From Azolla pinnata (lineage: Eukaryota; Streptophyta; Polypodiopsida; Salviniales; Salviniaceae), in the NCBI GenBank assembly GCA_037176905.1, contig JBBBWG010001149.1, forward strand, positions 1-33,049: a stretch of DNA of 33,049 bases. The letters are read 5' to 3'. Every line of letters begins with the position of its first letter. Position 1 is the stretch's first letter. Both the position numbers and the translations under genes were made by a program. Under the pieces are notes generated by a model, which had not been told where the DNA came from, ran no database searches, and saw only the letters and a program-made list of their open reading frames with translations. Below are positions 11,501-22,225 of this stretch, in pieces.

Positions 11501-13588
11501 TAGACCTAATATTGGTTGACAATAAAGATCCTAGTACTAGGCACGTGTATAGGTAAGCCACCTAACCAAGTGCTGAGCACTAGGTAGACCCGAACAATCA
11601 ATATCTTTACAAGGGCCACAAAAGCAATTTGCTACAATGAATGCTTTATGGGAGCCTATATGAAATAGGAGACAACACTACAATAATCGACTGGAAAATA
11701 TGAGTTCTCCTAGCAATTAACTGGTTTAAGAACAACTTTTCTGCAGATAAAACTTCAAGAAACAACCACCTGATCAGGAAAGGTGCCATAAAACAATTGT
11801 GATAGTAAGATATACGCACCTTCTTTAAAAACCAATCCAGTCAAGGCTGCAAAAAGAGGTCCAACTAGCCATATTGCCCATGGGTTTTGCACCACATAAT
11901 CGACAAGACCCTCGTGTTCAGGTGCCGCAAACTTCAATGCCACCACCAATGAGCCTAGAACCCCAGCTCCCCATAATAGTTGCAATGCTCTCTTGATTGG
12001 CGTTACATATATATGAATGAGAAGCAATGAGATGCCCAATCCTCCAGCACCAATCCCATATAAGATGTCGGAGACATTCTCTACGGATGCATATAGAAAG
12101 CTATCTCTGGGTAAAAAGGCTCTTGATGCAGCAGAGACAAATGCTATAGAAGTTGTTACCAGCCCAGCTCTGTATAAAAAGACCTGCACCCCAGAATATC
12201 TTTAAGATATGATTTTCTTCAGGAGAAACTTCAAACAAAGAATCAGATGAATGTCTCTTTCTACAACCAATTAAATGGAATTCAATGACATTGAATATGC
12301 CACTGGATCGATACATACTTCCACCAGTCAGCTTGGTACTTCTGCTAAGTGAGCATAAAGCAGAATATCATTAAATTTAGAATTGCATTCTTCTATGTGA
12401 TTCAAGCATGTTCTCAGATAAAGATTTAGAATTTTGGATTGGCCTTCAAGATTGTTATATTCAGAGATAATTTCCCATTATTAAATATATTTAATACAGT
12501 CTCTGAAATGGACAGCTAAATGCTGTGATTACAACAACTGGAATTATGTGAGGCAAATTACCGGCATACAAAAACATTGACTCATCTTCACCCTCTTCAA
12601 TATGTAGTTAGCGTTGACTTTGTTGAGATATCTTTCATTTTATGATTCAATCGTGTGCTCAGTTTAATCACTCTGTGTCCTTTAACAATTTTTTTTTTTC
12701 ATTTGGTGGTCACCTATTCATGGTTATTTGCTGTTTTCTAAGCCACAAGTTTCCACAAGTTTCCACAAGTATACTTTCTTCATCTTTCAAAGCCAAGAGA
12801 TATGCAAACGAATGATTCCATGCTTTTAATGAACCGAATATATTGAATGGATAAATGGCTCGACAAAATTCAAAATTTAACGTACTTTTACACATAGAAT
12901 GATCTGACAATATGCAAAAATCTTACCATAATTATTTATGCATTCAGTGGATAAAATGATCTAACAAACAAAATGCAATTTTTAGCATAATTTTATGCAT
13001 TCGGTAGATAAAATAATCTAACAAGATACAACTTTTACCATAATTTTACACATTCGGTGGATAAACGATCGAACAGAATGCAATTCAACAGATAAGAGCG
13101 GTCTAGCAAAATGCAATTGTTAACATAATTTTTTCTACATCCTCGTTTTGGCATGCGTAAACACTCGCTTTCCCAAGAAGTCAGCATCAAATTTGATGAG
13201 AAAAGGCCTAAATAATCTCGATAACATTCAGGCAACAAAATCCGGCAGTGGAGCGGGAGAGAGAGAGAGAGAGACAGACGGAAACCTCGCGTATATCAGC
13301 TGAGTCGATCGACCACGGGCCGTAAACGCCTTGAAAAACCTCGGTTTCTGGAGAGATAGATGGGGAGGGACCGTCCGAAGAGGCAGCGACGGGGCGGCGG
13401 CTTCGCTTGGCGGGTGGTGCAGCTAGACGAGATAGCGGGGCTCCGTAGCCGGCCTGGAATCGAGGACGGGAAGAGAGGGAGGAAGGTGTGCGGGGAGCGG
13501 ATGCAGGACGAGAGCTGCGGCGGGCGAGGAGCGGAGCAGCAGCGCCATGGCCAGGGAGCTGCTGCAGAACGAGCAGCGAAGAAACCAT
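8571..13588 (-). CDS. Plastid DUF2301 integral membrane protein
   Basis: Uncharacterised membrane protein shared by cyanobacteria and plant plastids; function unknown. Exons in coding order: 13588-13286, 12183-11820, 10786-10716, 9745-9647, 8681-8571; 315 residues, all junctions GT..AG with matching phases. Residues 1 to about 70 are rich in S, R, P and A with few acids, typical of a chloroplast transit peptide. The mature part starts FQGVYGPWSIDSADIREV, followed by several hydrophobic segments: ISLLLIHIYV (exon 2), WAIWLVGPLFAALTGLVFKEG, KLEAAVLVFVIPSLLLGHL, and ELLLLLVWISLFIIF before ARKFTQPIKDDLGDKSIFMF and an acidic tail. The start at 13588 was chosen because an in-frame ATG 60 nt upstream lies within the repeat that begins at 13613. 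The family assignment comes from recalled consensus and was not searched. Confidence 0.85.
11340..11600 (+). other. Compositionally distinct island in DUF2301 intron 2
   Basis: About 260 bp inside the 11819-10787 intron is less AT-rich than its surroundings and contains short inverted and direct motifs (CTAGTACTAG, GTGCTGAGCAC, two CCTAAAG...TTAC blocks). It may be a small inserted element; no target-site duplication was identified. Confidence 0.35.
12895..13130 (+). repeat. Decayed tandem repeat (about 55-bp period) in DUF2301 intron 1
   Basis: Units contain ACCATAATTTTA, CATTCGGTGGATAAA and AAAATGCAATT. The CATTC.GT.G landmark falls at 12941, 12998 and 13051, with degenerate flanking copies on either side. 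Confidence 0.8.
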
Positions 13589-13612
13589 GGCGTGTTTTCT
13601 GTGTTCAAAGTC

Positions 13613-13926
13613 TTCTTCTTCTCTGTGGCCAAAGTGCCCTGGGTTCAAATCTCGCTCGCCCCGTTTTTCTCGTTTTCTAGAAAATTATCCTTTTCATTAG
13701 TTAAATAGTGAGAAAAACGTCCAATGTTTTGCTGGGGAAAATTAGGAGACATCTACCAAATCTGTTAATTACATTTTAACGCCTGTTAAAAATTGAAAAT
13801 TCACAAATTAATGCGTAGTTTTATCTCTCGTTGAGATTTAGTGCGCGATCGGTTTGATTAAGTAAGATCGAATTCTTTAGATTCTGAAATGACTCGACAT
13901 TTGGTTAATCGAATACGGTGAGGAAA
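13613..13926 (+). mobile_element. Dispersed repeat copy R1 (non-autonomous, possibly SINE-like)
   Basis: Begins TCTTCTCTGTG, then GGTTCAAATCTCGCTCGCC, which resembles a pol III B box. About 100 bp later come TGTTAATTACATTTTAACGCC, ATTAATGCGTAGTTTTATC, GTGCGCGATCGGTTTGATTA, and finally ACTCGAC...TCGAATACGGTGAGGAAAT. Its left end is only 25 bp from the DUF2301 start codon, so it forms part of that gene's leader or promoter. Confidence 0.65.
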
Positions 13927-13929
13927 TGA

Positions 13930-14150
13930 CTATCTTCTCTGTGCCCCAGGTTCAAATCTCGTTCGCCTGTTTTTCTTTCCCGTTCTGTTTGTTTTGCTCG
14001 CTCCTTTTTTTCTGTTTGGGAAAATTACCGAAACAACGCCTAACCGATCTATTAATTACAATTAAAATGCGTACCAAAATCAGAAGTTACAGATTAACGC
14101 TTGGTTTTATCTCTCGCTTAAAAGTGAGCACACAATCAGTTGTGAAACAA
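13930..14150 (+). mobile_element. Dispersed repeat copy R2, adjacent to R1
   Basis: Same order of landmarks as R1: TCTTCTCTGTG, GGTTCAAATCTCGTTCGCC, ATTAATTACA..TAAAATGCG, AGATTAACGCTTGGTTTTAT, then GTGAGCACACAATCAGTTG. It lacks the TCGAATACGG 3' part and sits head-to-tail with R1. Confidence 0.6.
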
Positions 14151-14479
14151 AAATGTCATCCACCTTCGAGTGCATTGGAAGGGCCTTCTCCTTCTTCTTG
14201 CCCCATCGAAGAGCTGATGGTTGCGAATTCTTGTCTCCTAGGCAAGCAAAGCCAATTTGGCAAAGTAGAAATGCCCGATCGAATCCACCATGGTGCATTG
14301 ATCGTCATCGTCATCCCAGACATTGGTTTATTGCAGATTTCCCACACCTGACTAGAGAATCCGTGCATTGCTTTGATTCCCTCAATCTTCCAAGAAAGAC
14401 AATGTTATGCCTATCCCCGTGGGCACGTGATTATCGTGTGAACATCCCAATCCGCAACTGCATCTCTGCTACTGATCTC

Positions 14480-14840
14480 TCTCTCCCTCATTCGTCCACA
14501 GTCACATTCATCCCATCCACCTTTTGGGCAACTATATTGTTTGCGCCTGACCATAACATCGATTGATACTTGTCATCGATTCCCATCCCCTTCGGTAAAT
14601 TTCTCCGTTGCTGATCGTCACATTTCGGACATCGTTCCTCGTTACACGTCAATCAGCTATCTAGAGAACATCCATCCACTGCCACATTCATCCCATCATC
14701 GATCCACGGCTGCATCGCGATCCCATCTCCTTCCAGACAATTCCGACGTTGCAGATCATCACCTTTCGGACGTTGTCGCCGATCAGATACCCGGAGAACA
14801 TCCATCCACCGTCGCATTCTTCATCCCATGCAACTTTCGG
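14480..14840 (+). repeat. Three related blocks of roughly 130-180 bp
   Basis: The landmark CACATTCATCCCATC or a close variant occurs at 14503, 14683 and 14813. The last two are preceded by GAGAACATCCATCCAC and linked by TTTCGGAC.TTG. Open frames here on both strands reflect the repeats and have no coding support. Confidence 0.7.
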
Positions 14841-14847
14841 GCAACTG

Positions 14848-14954
14848 CATCGATCCGTAGAACATCGATCCATAGAACATCGATCCGCAACTGCATCGAT
14901 CTGTAGTTGCATCGATCCGTAGCTGCATCGATCCGTAGAACATCGATCCGGACG
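14848..14954 (+). repeat. Seven copies of a 15/16-bp CATCGATCC repeat
   Basis: CATCGATCCGTAGAA and variants with a CTG or TTG end are tandemly arranged, starting every 15-16 bp. The array ends about 95 bp before the first ER-stress-like element of the HRD1 gene. Confidence 0.9.
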
Positions 14955-15048
14955 ATTTCTTCCTCGGCAGATCATTGCCTTCCAAACACTGTTCTTCTCT
15001 ATTCTTTTTAAAAATCAGAGACCTTGAGGGGAGAGTTCCGGCGCTCCA

Positions 15049-15129
15049 CCAATAGGAAGGCGCCACGTCATGGGGCCGGCGTGCTCCCATTGGTCGAGCC
15101 CCGCATTCGACCAATAAGAGGGCGCCACG
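15049..15129 (+). promoter_or_regulatory. Tandem pair of ER-stress response elements (ERSE) upstream of HRD1
   Basis: CCAATAGGAAGGCGCCACG at 15049-15067 and CCAATAAGAGGGCGCCACG at 15111-15129 both fit CCAAT-N9-CCACG exactly. They are in the same orientation, 62 bp apart, and each is followed by TCA, which completes an ACGTCA bZIP core. This is the known NF-Y plus bZIP (ATF6; plant bZIP28/bZIP60) site for unfolded-protein-response genes. An inverted CCAAT (ATTGG) lies between them near 15089. A CT-rich tract at 15144-15212 follows and may mark the transcription start region. Confidence 0.8.
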
Positions 15130-15143
15130 TCACACGGCTGACG

Positions 15144-15240
15144 CGCTCTCTCTCTTTCTCTCTCTCTCTCTCTTTGTGTTTGTCTTCTGTATGTTTCTCT
15201 CTCTCTCTCTCTGATCATCTCGCTTCTAGGGTTAGGGTTT
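15144..15240 (+). promoter_or_regulatory. CT-rich tract and telo-box-like motif, probable HRD1 core promoter or leader
   Basis: Long CTCTCT runs at about 15144-15173 and 15196-15212 are followed by CTAGGGTTAGGGTTTGTG near 15227-15244. Pyrimidine patches and AGGGTTT motifs are common around plant transcription start sites. The exact start cannot be read from sequence alone. Confidence 0.45.
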
Positions 15241-15511
15241 GTGTCTGTGTTTCAGATCCGAAGCCGACGCAAGGCCAACAGAATCGGAAAAGAAGAGGAG
15301 CAAGCGTTCTGCTCGGACCTCCTGACCCTCCCCCGGCCCCCGCCCCCCCTTCTCCGTCGAGCTACTGTCCGAAGGTATTTGTTTTCTTCCATTCCTTGGC
15401 TTTTGTCTTTTTCCCGGAGCACATCGGTATACGCAAAGGAAAGAAAGATCGAAAGACTGAAGATAAATCCAGGAACGGGACGTGGACAGCTCCTTCTGCG
15501 TCTAAGCTCAG

Positions 15512-16960
15512 GTACGATCTGTGCAGCTTGGCATCCCGAGTCTTGTATTTTCTGTTTCTAGTTCAGGTTAAAAAGAGAGGATTTCTGGACAGAGAAGCGA
15601 AGGAGGAAGATTAAAACAAGCGTAGAAACATTGCAAGAAGCGAAGAAAAGCCCAAGGCACTGCTAAGCAGAAGGATGAAAGAAGGGTGCCGATGTTCACT
15701 GAGATTGGGAATCCCCGCTTCGTGCTGATCGTATCGTATTCTCTTCGCTTCTTGCAGCTGTGGTAAATTTAAGGATCAAAATTAGGGGGGCCCGAAGAAC
15801 AGACAACGTCATAGAAACGGAGGTCTGGAGATCGATATTAAAATCTAATTGGAAGGAAAATCGAAGAAGAAGAAGAAGAAGAAGAAGAAGAAGAATCAGC
15901 ATTGGAACCATAATATAATTGGAAGATGCAGGAGGACTAAAAGTGTACGAATCTACACAAGAACAGTTGTGCTTTTTTCTCAGTTAATGCAGCTTGGGAT
16001 TCAGGATAGCGAATGAACTAACCAGATACCAGGAGGAGAACCAGAATTGAGAAGCACCAAGGAAAGAAGAAGGAAGAGTACGGGAATCAATAGGAAAAAG
16101 AAGAGATGGAATCACAAGAATACTGAAGTACCAAGAAAACAGGCACGGAATCTCAGGAGAGAAAAGGCAGGGAAGAAGAGAGAACAGAGGCGAGAAAGGA
16201 AGCCTGAGCAGAAGAGATTCTTGGAATTGGGATCCAGGGTAGGGTGTTGAGAAAAGTTACGGTTTGTGTCCATATTTTTTGGCTGGATACGGACTTACGG
16301 TCATTAAGAAAGAGGAATTGACAGAGAAGGAAGGAACCAGAAAAGAAGAGAATTTTGAACTGGTTCGAGTTTGGAAGAAGAGGATTTGTGTTCTATCTGG
16401 CTATATAGTTATAGTCATAAGAGAGGCGAAATAAAGGAGGAAAAAAAAGTCCGGCTCTCAGAATAGAAGAGATTCTCTGAACGGGGATCCAAGTTCAAGG
16501 GCCGAGTGAAAGAGGGCTTGTTCTCATATTTTGTGGCTGGATAGATAGGAGGAAGAGACAAAAGCCTTAAACAGGAAAAACTCTTGGATTGGGGATCCCA
16601 AGTCTATGGTGGTCAGGGAAAAAAGTGTCATCTCTTTTTTAACAGGCGAGATATATAACTAGTGATAGTCACAACAAAGGAGGAATTGAGGAAATTAAGA
16701 AGGAAGTCAGGACAGAACAGGGGATCCTAAGTTCAGGGGTGTGTGTAGGCACGGGGGGGGGGGGAGGAAAAGAGGATTTGTGCTCACTTGTTTTGCCTAA
16801 AAATTGAGTGGTAATAGGCATAGGAAAAGAGGAATAGATTAGAGAAAAGAAGGAAATCCAAAACTGGAACAGCATCTCAGAATCTTGGAAAGCGAGAGGG
16901 GTTGGTGTTCCTTTCTCTTCTTTGTTTTGTGGGTTGGATAGATAGACTTGATAGTCACAG
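15512..16960 (+). other. Probable HRD1 leader intron, purine-rich, with degenerate modules
   Basis: A donor-like AG|GTACGA at 15511/15512 and an acceptor GATAGTCACAG ending at 16960 would remove this segment from the 5' UTR, leaving the start codon 17 nt into the next exon. The + strand is strongly purine-rich and holds (GAA)n at 15863-15895 and a run of 12 G at 16753-16764. About six related modules (near 16225, 16355, 16478, 16581, 16709 and 16866) repeat GGGATCC..AGTTCAGGG, GGATTTGTGCTC and GGCTGGATAGATAG. The intron is an inference; an unspliced leader cannot be excluded. Confidence 0.45.
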
Positions 16961-16977
16961 GGAAGAAGCGGTTAGCA

Positions 16978-19900
16978 ATGGTGAAGCTTGGGACGTATGC
17001 AACAGCTAGTGCAGTGGGGGCGGTGGCAGTGATATTCCATGCATTCCAGAGCCGGAGGCAGTTCTACCCAGCCATGCTCTACCTTGCTACCTCGAAGATC
17101 AGCCTGGTCCTCCTCTCAAACATGGCCCTCGTGCTGCTCTGCCTTGTGTGGCAGGCCATCAAGCTCGTTTTCCTGGGCCGGCTCCGTGAAGCTGAGGTTG
17201 AGCGGCTCAATGAGCAGTCGTGGCGTGAGCTCATGGAGATTCTCTTCGCCATGACTATCTTCCGTGAGGAGTTCAAGGTCTCCTTTGTTGCCATGGTCAC
17301 CCTCCTGCTCTTTATCAAGGCCTTCCATTGGCTTGCCCAGAAGCGTGTTGAGTTCATCGAGACCACCCCCTCTGCATCCAGACTCTCCCATGCCCGTATG
17401 GTCTCCTTCCTCATCTTGCTTCTCGTCATTGACTCAATGTTCCTTTACGGATGCGTCTCCTCCCTCCTACAGACACGCCGCCCCTCTGTCGCCCTTCTCT
17501 TTGCCTTTGAGTAAGTGGAAAATCGTTGATATGGTTCTCTATGTTTCTTAATCAAGTCTAGAAGCATTTTTCTTTTTTATTACTATCGATGAGTAGCACA
17601 TAAAAAACGTAATGGAATGTAGGTAAGGTGTGAGTGAGTTGTAAGAGAGAGAGAGTGGGGGAGGGAGGGGGAGCTTTTATGCACAGCCACAAGAGTATGC
17701 GAATATGTACACAGATGTGTAAAGTTATTGAGAGTATATTTACAGTTGTGGATGCATGCCCACAAATCTCTCCCTCATGTCTAAAGTCCAACAAAAACAA
17801 GTCGCTTTTGATTTTGTGCAATTCTTTTTCCATTTCTCTATTTGATTGATTTCGATCCTAATGAATGTAATCATACAGAAATGTAATATTTTCATTCGTC
17901 GAAGAGAATCTCTATATCTACTATTTTTAAAGAGGAATTTGTGCACATGGAAATGCCTAGAATGAAGAAACATTTTTGTATATGTAAATGATCATTTGCA
18001 CAGGGGTAACCTATTTTTTCTAATGAAAGGATGTGTCTTTGATTCAGAATAATTCAAATGTTTGAGTTCATTGGGAAATTGTAGATAGAATCTGGATTCT
18101 GATAAGGAAGATAGATCTGATAAATTATTTATTCCTGATACTTGATAAATTTATTGTAGAATGGTACTCAGCTGAATCATTAGTGAAGCTTTGAAGTCCA
18201 GACATTTCCAATAGATATACTGAAATATTTGAATATGCTTCACTGCTTTGTGTGTGCATGAATGTGTCAATCCTTTTGCATGCTAAATAATAAGCAATGA
18301 AGTATCCACTTGCATTTCACTTTGCTGCTCGTCTTCAAGAACAGTTTGTGATTTCCATATGACTTTACTAAGTATTTATAATGTAGGCAGATTATGAAAA
18401 TGTTTTGAACTGAACTACCAATCAAGATTATTATGTTTCCAAACCCAAGTAAAAAGACAAAGCAAAATTTAGAATAGGAAAAATGATCAATCCTCGCATA
18501 GATACATGTTGAATGGAAACAAGAATCTTCACGAGGAACCAGTGCACTATAACTTTTATGAGGCAAATAATCAGGACATGCTAATCTACATTAGCACATC
18601 AACTATCTGAAGTCATCAGATCTATGCACTGACATCTTGATGGAAGTAGCATGATATTTATGGGATTTCCAGACACGAATGAAAAATCAATATTTGTTTT
18701 GCAGGTATATGATTTTAGCAACTTCAACAATTGCCATATTTCTGAAGTATGCGTTTTATGCATGCGATATGTTCTTAGAGGGGCAGTGGGAAAACAAAGC
18801 AGTTTTCACTTTCTACTTGGAACTTGTCCGGGATCTTCTCCATCTTTCGCTCTATTTGGTCTTCTTTCTTGTGATATTCATGTAAGTAGCACTCTGTACA
18901 TTTATATGGTGGCCTCAGAATAGTAATGGAAGGTTGAGTTGTAAAATGAAAATGTACAGAAACTATGGCTTGCCGTTGCATCTTGTGCGGGAACTTTATG
19001 AGACATTCCGTAACTTCAAATCTAGAGTTTCTGATTTTATCCGTTATCGAAAAATAACTTCAAACATGAATGAACGATTTCCAGATGCGACTCCTGAAGA
19101 ACTTAGCAGGTATGTTCCTTCAACAATCTTCTCTTTACCTATGGCATCAAAGTTTTCTCTTTATCTTTTATATCCGTTGTTTCTGAAAATGCTATATGTG
19201 TGCAGGAGTGATGCAACATGTATAATTTGCCGTGAGGAGATGGTGACAGCAAAGAAGCTTCTATGTGGCCACTTATTTCATGTACACTGCTTGAGGTCAT
19301 GGCTGGAAAGGCAACAAACATGTCCCACATGCAGGGCTCCAGTAGTTGCCCCTGAAGGAGGACAGTCCACTCATGCTGTTGGTGGAGAGGCAAGGCCACC
19401 GGTATTACCACGTCAGCAATATCAGCATCAAGGTTCGTTGTGCTCTCATAAAATTATATACGTGGTTGTAAAAATGGAAGAAAGACCTTAACATCCATTA
19501 AAAGGTGAAATTGGCCTTGAGAAACAAATTAGGCACAGGAAACAGTTCAAAACATGCAGATTAGGCCTGGAGTGAAGCTTCTGCTATGTTGTACTCCAAG
19601 GATAGTTAATGCAGATTAGGCCTGGAGTGGGTGCAGCATCTTCCAAATTTAGTTAATGCCTATGTGCCCTAGATAGCACAATAGGAAAATGCAGCTAAGA
19701 CTTATTTTTAATATGTTGAAATGTAAAGTACTGGGTTGGAGAATTGATCTGAAGCTGTAAACGGCTGCGTTGCTGCCTTTTGAGCATATAAAGCATAGTT
19801 GAAATGGTTTGCTTAGCAAGTAAATAAGGATCGCACAGTAATGTATTTCTTAATCCTGTATACTCGGATTTTTTCTCAAAGCAAGCCAAGCTGTAGGGTT

Positions 19901-20811
19901 TATTTGAAGTATGTGGAGAACTAGTTAAGAGGCTGTTCTAAGAATTTAAACACCGGTTTTTAAGATTGATTCTAAGATGTGATGCCTTGCATGCCCAGAT
20001 GGCATAACTGAGAGGAATGGAATTCATTCTCAACAACAGGGTCAAGCACAAGTACCAATGCCATCCGATGCTACACATGTCTTGCCTGAGGTAGCTCGAC
20101 TACAAGCTGCTGCTGCTGCTGCAGCTCAATATCAAAGCTCTTTGGTTTATCCTTCACTACATGGTCGAGAATTGATTGGGTATTCAATTTAAACCTATAG
20201 ACCCCGTTCTCTATTGAGTAACTTAAAAAGATGTAGGCACTATCTCTGGTACTTGATGATGTTTATGGCTCTTGAAATGCGCTTGTGTTTCTTTCTACCA
20301 GCTTTTTACTAGCTTATGATGTTGCATGATGGATTTTCTTAGGTACCCTGCATATTTGTACTACGTTCCACAAGCATATTGGACAGCACTTGGTGGACAG
20401 ACTTTAGCCAATGAAAATTCCGCTACAGCTGACGCTCAACAACCATCTAGGCAGAGAAACCACAGTTTGCCATTTTTCTTTTACCCAGCAGCGCTTTACC
20501 CACCAGGCATGATGAGTCAATCAAGAACAGAGACTGTGGAAGCCCATCAGAAGCAAGTTCAAGAAAATATTGTGGTATGTTGAGTAAAATTCATCACGAG
20601 GTGTGAACAAACTCTGTTTTGCTAGTATTTCTTTGAGCCTTTTTTGTGACATTAGCAGGAGTCAGGGAAAGGTTTGAAGAGTAATCCGGAGCTGCAGAGC
20701 CAAATGGATGAGTTAAAGGACCTTCCATCTAGTAGCAGCAGTGGTGCAATCAGAGGCCATCATTCTACCGATCTGAAAGGAAAGGCTCCAGCTGATGGTA
20801 TGTCAAGGTAA
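16978..20811 (+). CDS. HRD1: HRD1 ER-membrane RING E3 ubiquitin ligase (ERAD)
   Basis: Membrane ligase that ubiquitinates misfolded proteins during retrotranslocation from the ER. Exons: 16978-17510, 18705-18881, 18960-19109, 19206-19432, 19999-20179, 20343-20574, 20659-20811; 550 residues. The start MVKLGTYATAS aligns with plant HRD1; an in-frame ATG 30 nt upstream falls before the predicted acceptor. Residues 1-237 hold about six membrane segments and the highly conserved REAEVERLNEQSWRELMEIL and YMILATSTIAIF. After KITSNMNERFPDATPEEL comes a RING-H2 with ligands C292, C295, C307, H309, H312, C315, C326 and C329, containing LRSWLERQQTCPTC. The C-terminal half is low-complexity (Q/A-rich, seven-alanine run, serine-rich) as in other HRD1 proteins and is less certain. 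The stop TAA at 20809 overlaps a potential GTAAAA donor, so another tail is possible. Confidence 0.93.
19554..19640 (+). repeat. Direct duplication in HRD1 intron 4
   Basis: ATGCAGATTAGGCCTGGAGTG occurs twice about 58 bp apart, the copies linked by AGTTAATGC, within the 19433-19998 intron. Confidence 0.85.
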
Positions 20812-21929
20812 AAAATAAAAAATGGGCACAATTTTTGTCCAGATACTCTTTGTCTTATAAGAGCCATGTTATATACCCGAGCCTTACCTGCTGAAGGAGA
20901 AACATGACCTATGATTGTAGCAGAACATGAATACAAAATTTTCAATCATAGACCCAAGATAGGGAATAAACCCCTGTTTTTCAGCTTTGGTCAATTTTTA
21001 AATTTGCCCTTCATGGTTTTTCGTAAATATATTCCTTGTTTCAAAATATGTCTCTAGCTTTTTCATAAAAAAGAAAAGGAGCAAATGTGAGCAAGTGGGT
21101 TTCATATTTTTTATTTTTAAATTCTACTTGGAACTAGCAAATGTCAAACAGTTTGATTACAGTATGAGATGTGTTCCCAAGTCTGTAAACCTCTCACACT
21201 TGCTCATTTGAATTGAATAATATTTTGGTATACGAGTGAGATGCTTGGGCAATATTGAAATAAAGAAATTCATATCGATTGATTGATATATCAAGATTTG
21301 TAGACCATTTAAATACCACAGTCCTCAACTGTCTATGCTTCCTTCCAATTGGTTTTGGGTGTTTCATGCTACACTGAAGAATAGCTGAGACTATTAGTAT
21401 CAAGAATAGCTGCACTAAATGCAGCCATTGTGAGTTTTTGCATTGTAAAACTGAGAAGCTAGAAATGGTGGGCGTAGTTATTTTTTCTCTGTTTTGCAAT
21501 CTTGGGTGGTTTTTCTTTTTTTCTTTTTTTCTTTGTTCTATTTTCTGGATGTGAACTTCATATACAGAAAGAAATACAAGCATATGCATCAAGTTCGAGT
21601 GTGTTTGATAATTGAAATCCAAGCTAGGAGTTATAGCAGTTTCCTGGAAGCTGTTGGGTGAGCTTCTGTTGATGGCATTGTGTGGCAAAAATTTAAAGGA
21701 AAAGGCAGGTTTTCCAGATGGTACACTTTCTGTCTTGATGGGAGTCAGAGTTTCTAGATTTTCTTGCAGGTTAACTGAAGGTTGTGAGTGAAGAGAATTC
21801 TATTTGATTGAAGAAAAGCAGCTCTTTGAACCATGGTGATGCACCATTTCGGTGCAGACAGGTTAGGCAGAGGAAAAAATGGAAGAAAACTACACATCTT
21901 GCCGCAGAAAGAATCGCTGAGTTCTCTTT
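20812..21929. other. HRD1 3' flank, no further gene recognised
   Basis: Probably 3' UTR and intergenic sequence. A good acceptor, TTTTCTTGCAG, ends near 21770 and could pair with the donor at 20808. A 164-codon open frame on the minus strand (21194-21688) has no family motif and an amino-acid make-up typical of AT-rich noncoding DNA. Confidence 0.5.
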
Positions 21930-22225
21930 TCGGAAAATGATAAAAAAGCCGCCAACCAATTTGTTAATTACATTTTAATGCCTAGTAAAATTGGGAGTTA
22001 CATATTAATGCATAGTTTTATCTCTCAATAAAAATCACTGTCCAATTAATTGATTAACATTGGATTAATTAGGTTCTAAAATTATTAAGTTCTGTTAAAC
22101 GAATATGGAAATCGATTAGTAAACAACAGTACGAAGTAGGAAACAATTAGTAAATAGCAGTAGAATGATTAAGAAATCAGAAGAGATAGATGGAAGCAAA
22201 TAGTAAGAGAAGATTAGAATCCGGT
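21930..22225 (+). mobile_element. Dispersed repeat copy R3
   Basis: Shares TTGTTAATTACATTTTAATG, ATTAATGCATAGTTTTATC and the CGAATATGG..AAATCGATTAGTAA segment with R1. It continues into GTACGAAGTAGGAAAC, ATGATTAAG and AGAGATAGATGGAAGC, which recur inverted in R5 and R6. The B-box-like head is absent. Confidence 0.65.

Noticed and set aside
13636..13672. Possible tRNA gene around GGTTCAAATCTCG
   Set aside because: Only a B-box/T-arm-like motif is present; I could not find an acceptor stem, anticodon arm or D arm at the right spacing. Kept only as part of a dispersed repeat.
15024..15614. 196-codon open frame (+) starting MRGEFRRS
   Set aside because: It runs through the ER-stress elements and CT repeats; composition is low-complexity S/L and R-rich, with no family motif.
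21194..21688. 164-codon minus-strand frame as a gene
   Set aside because: No motif, AT-driven composition, lies in the HRD1 3' flank, no splice partners.
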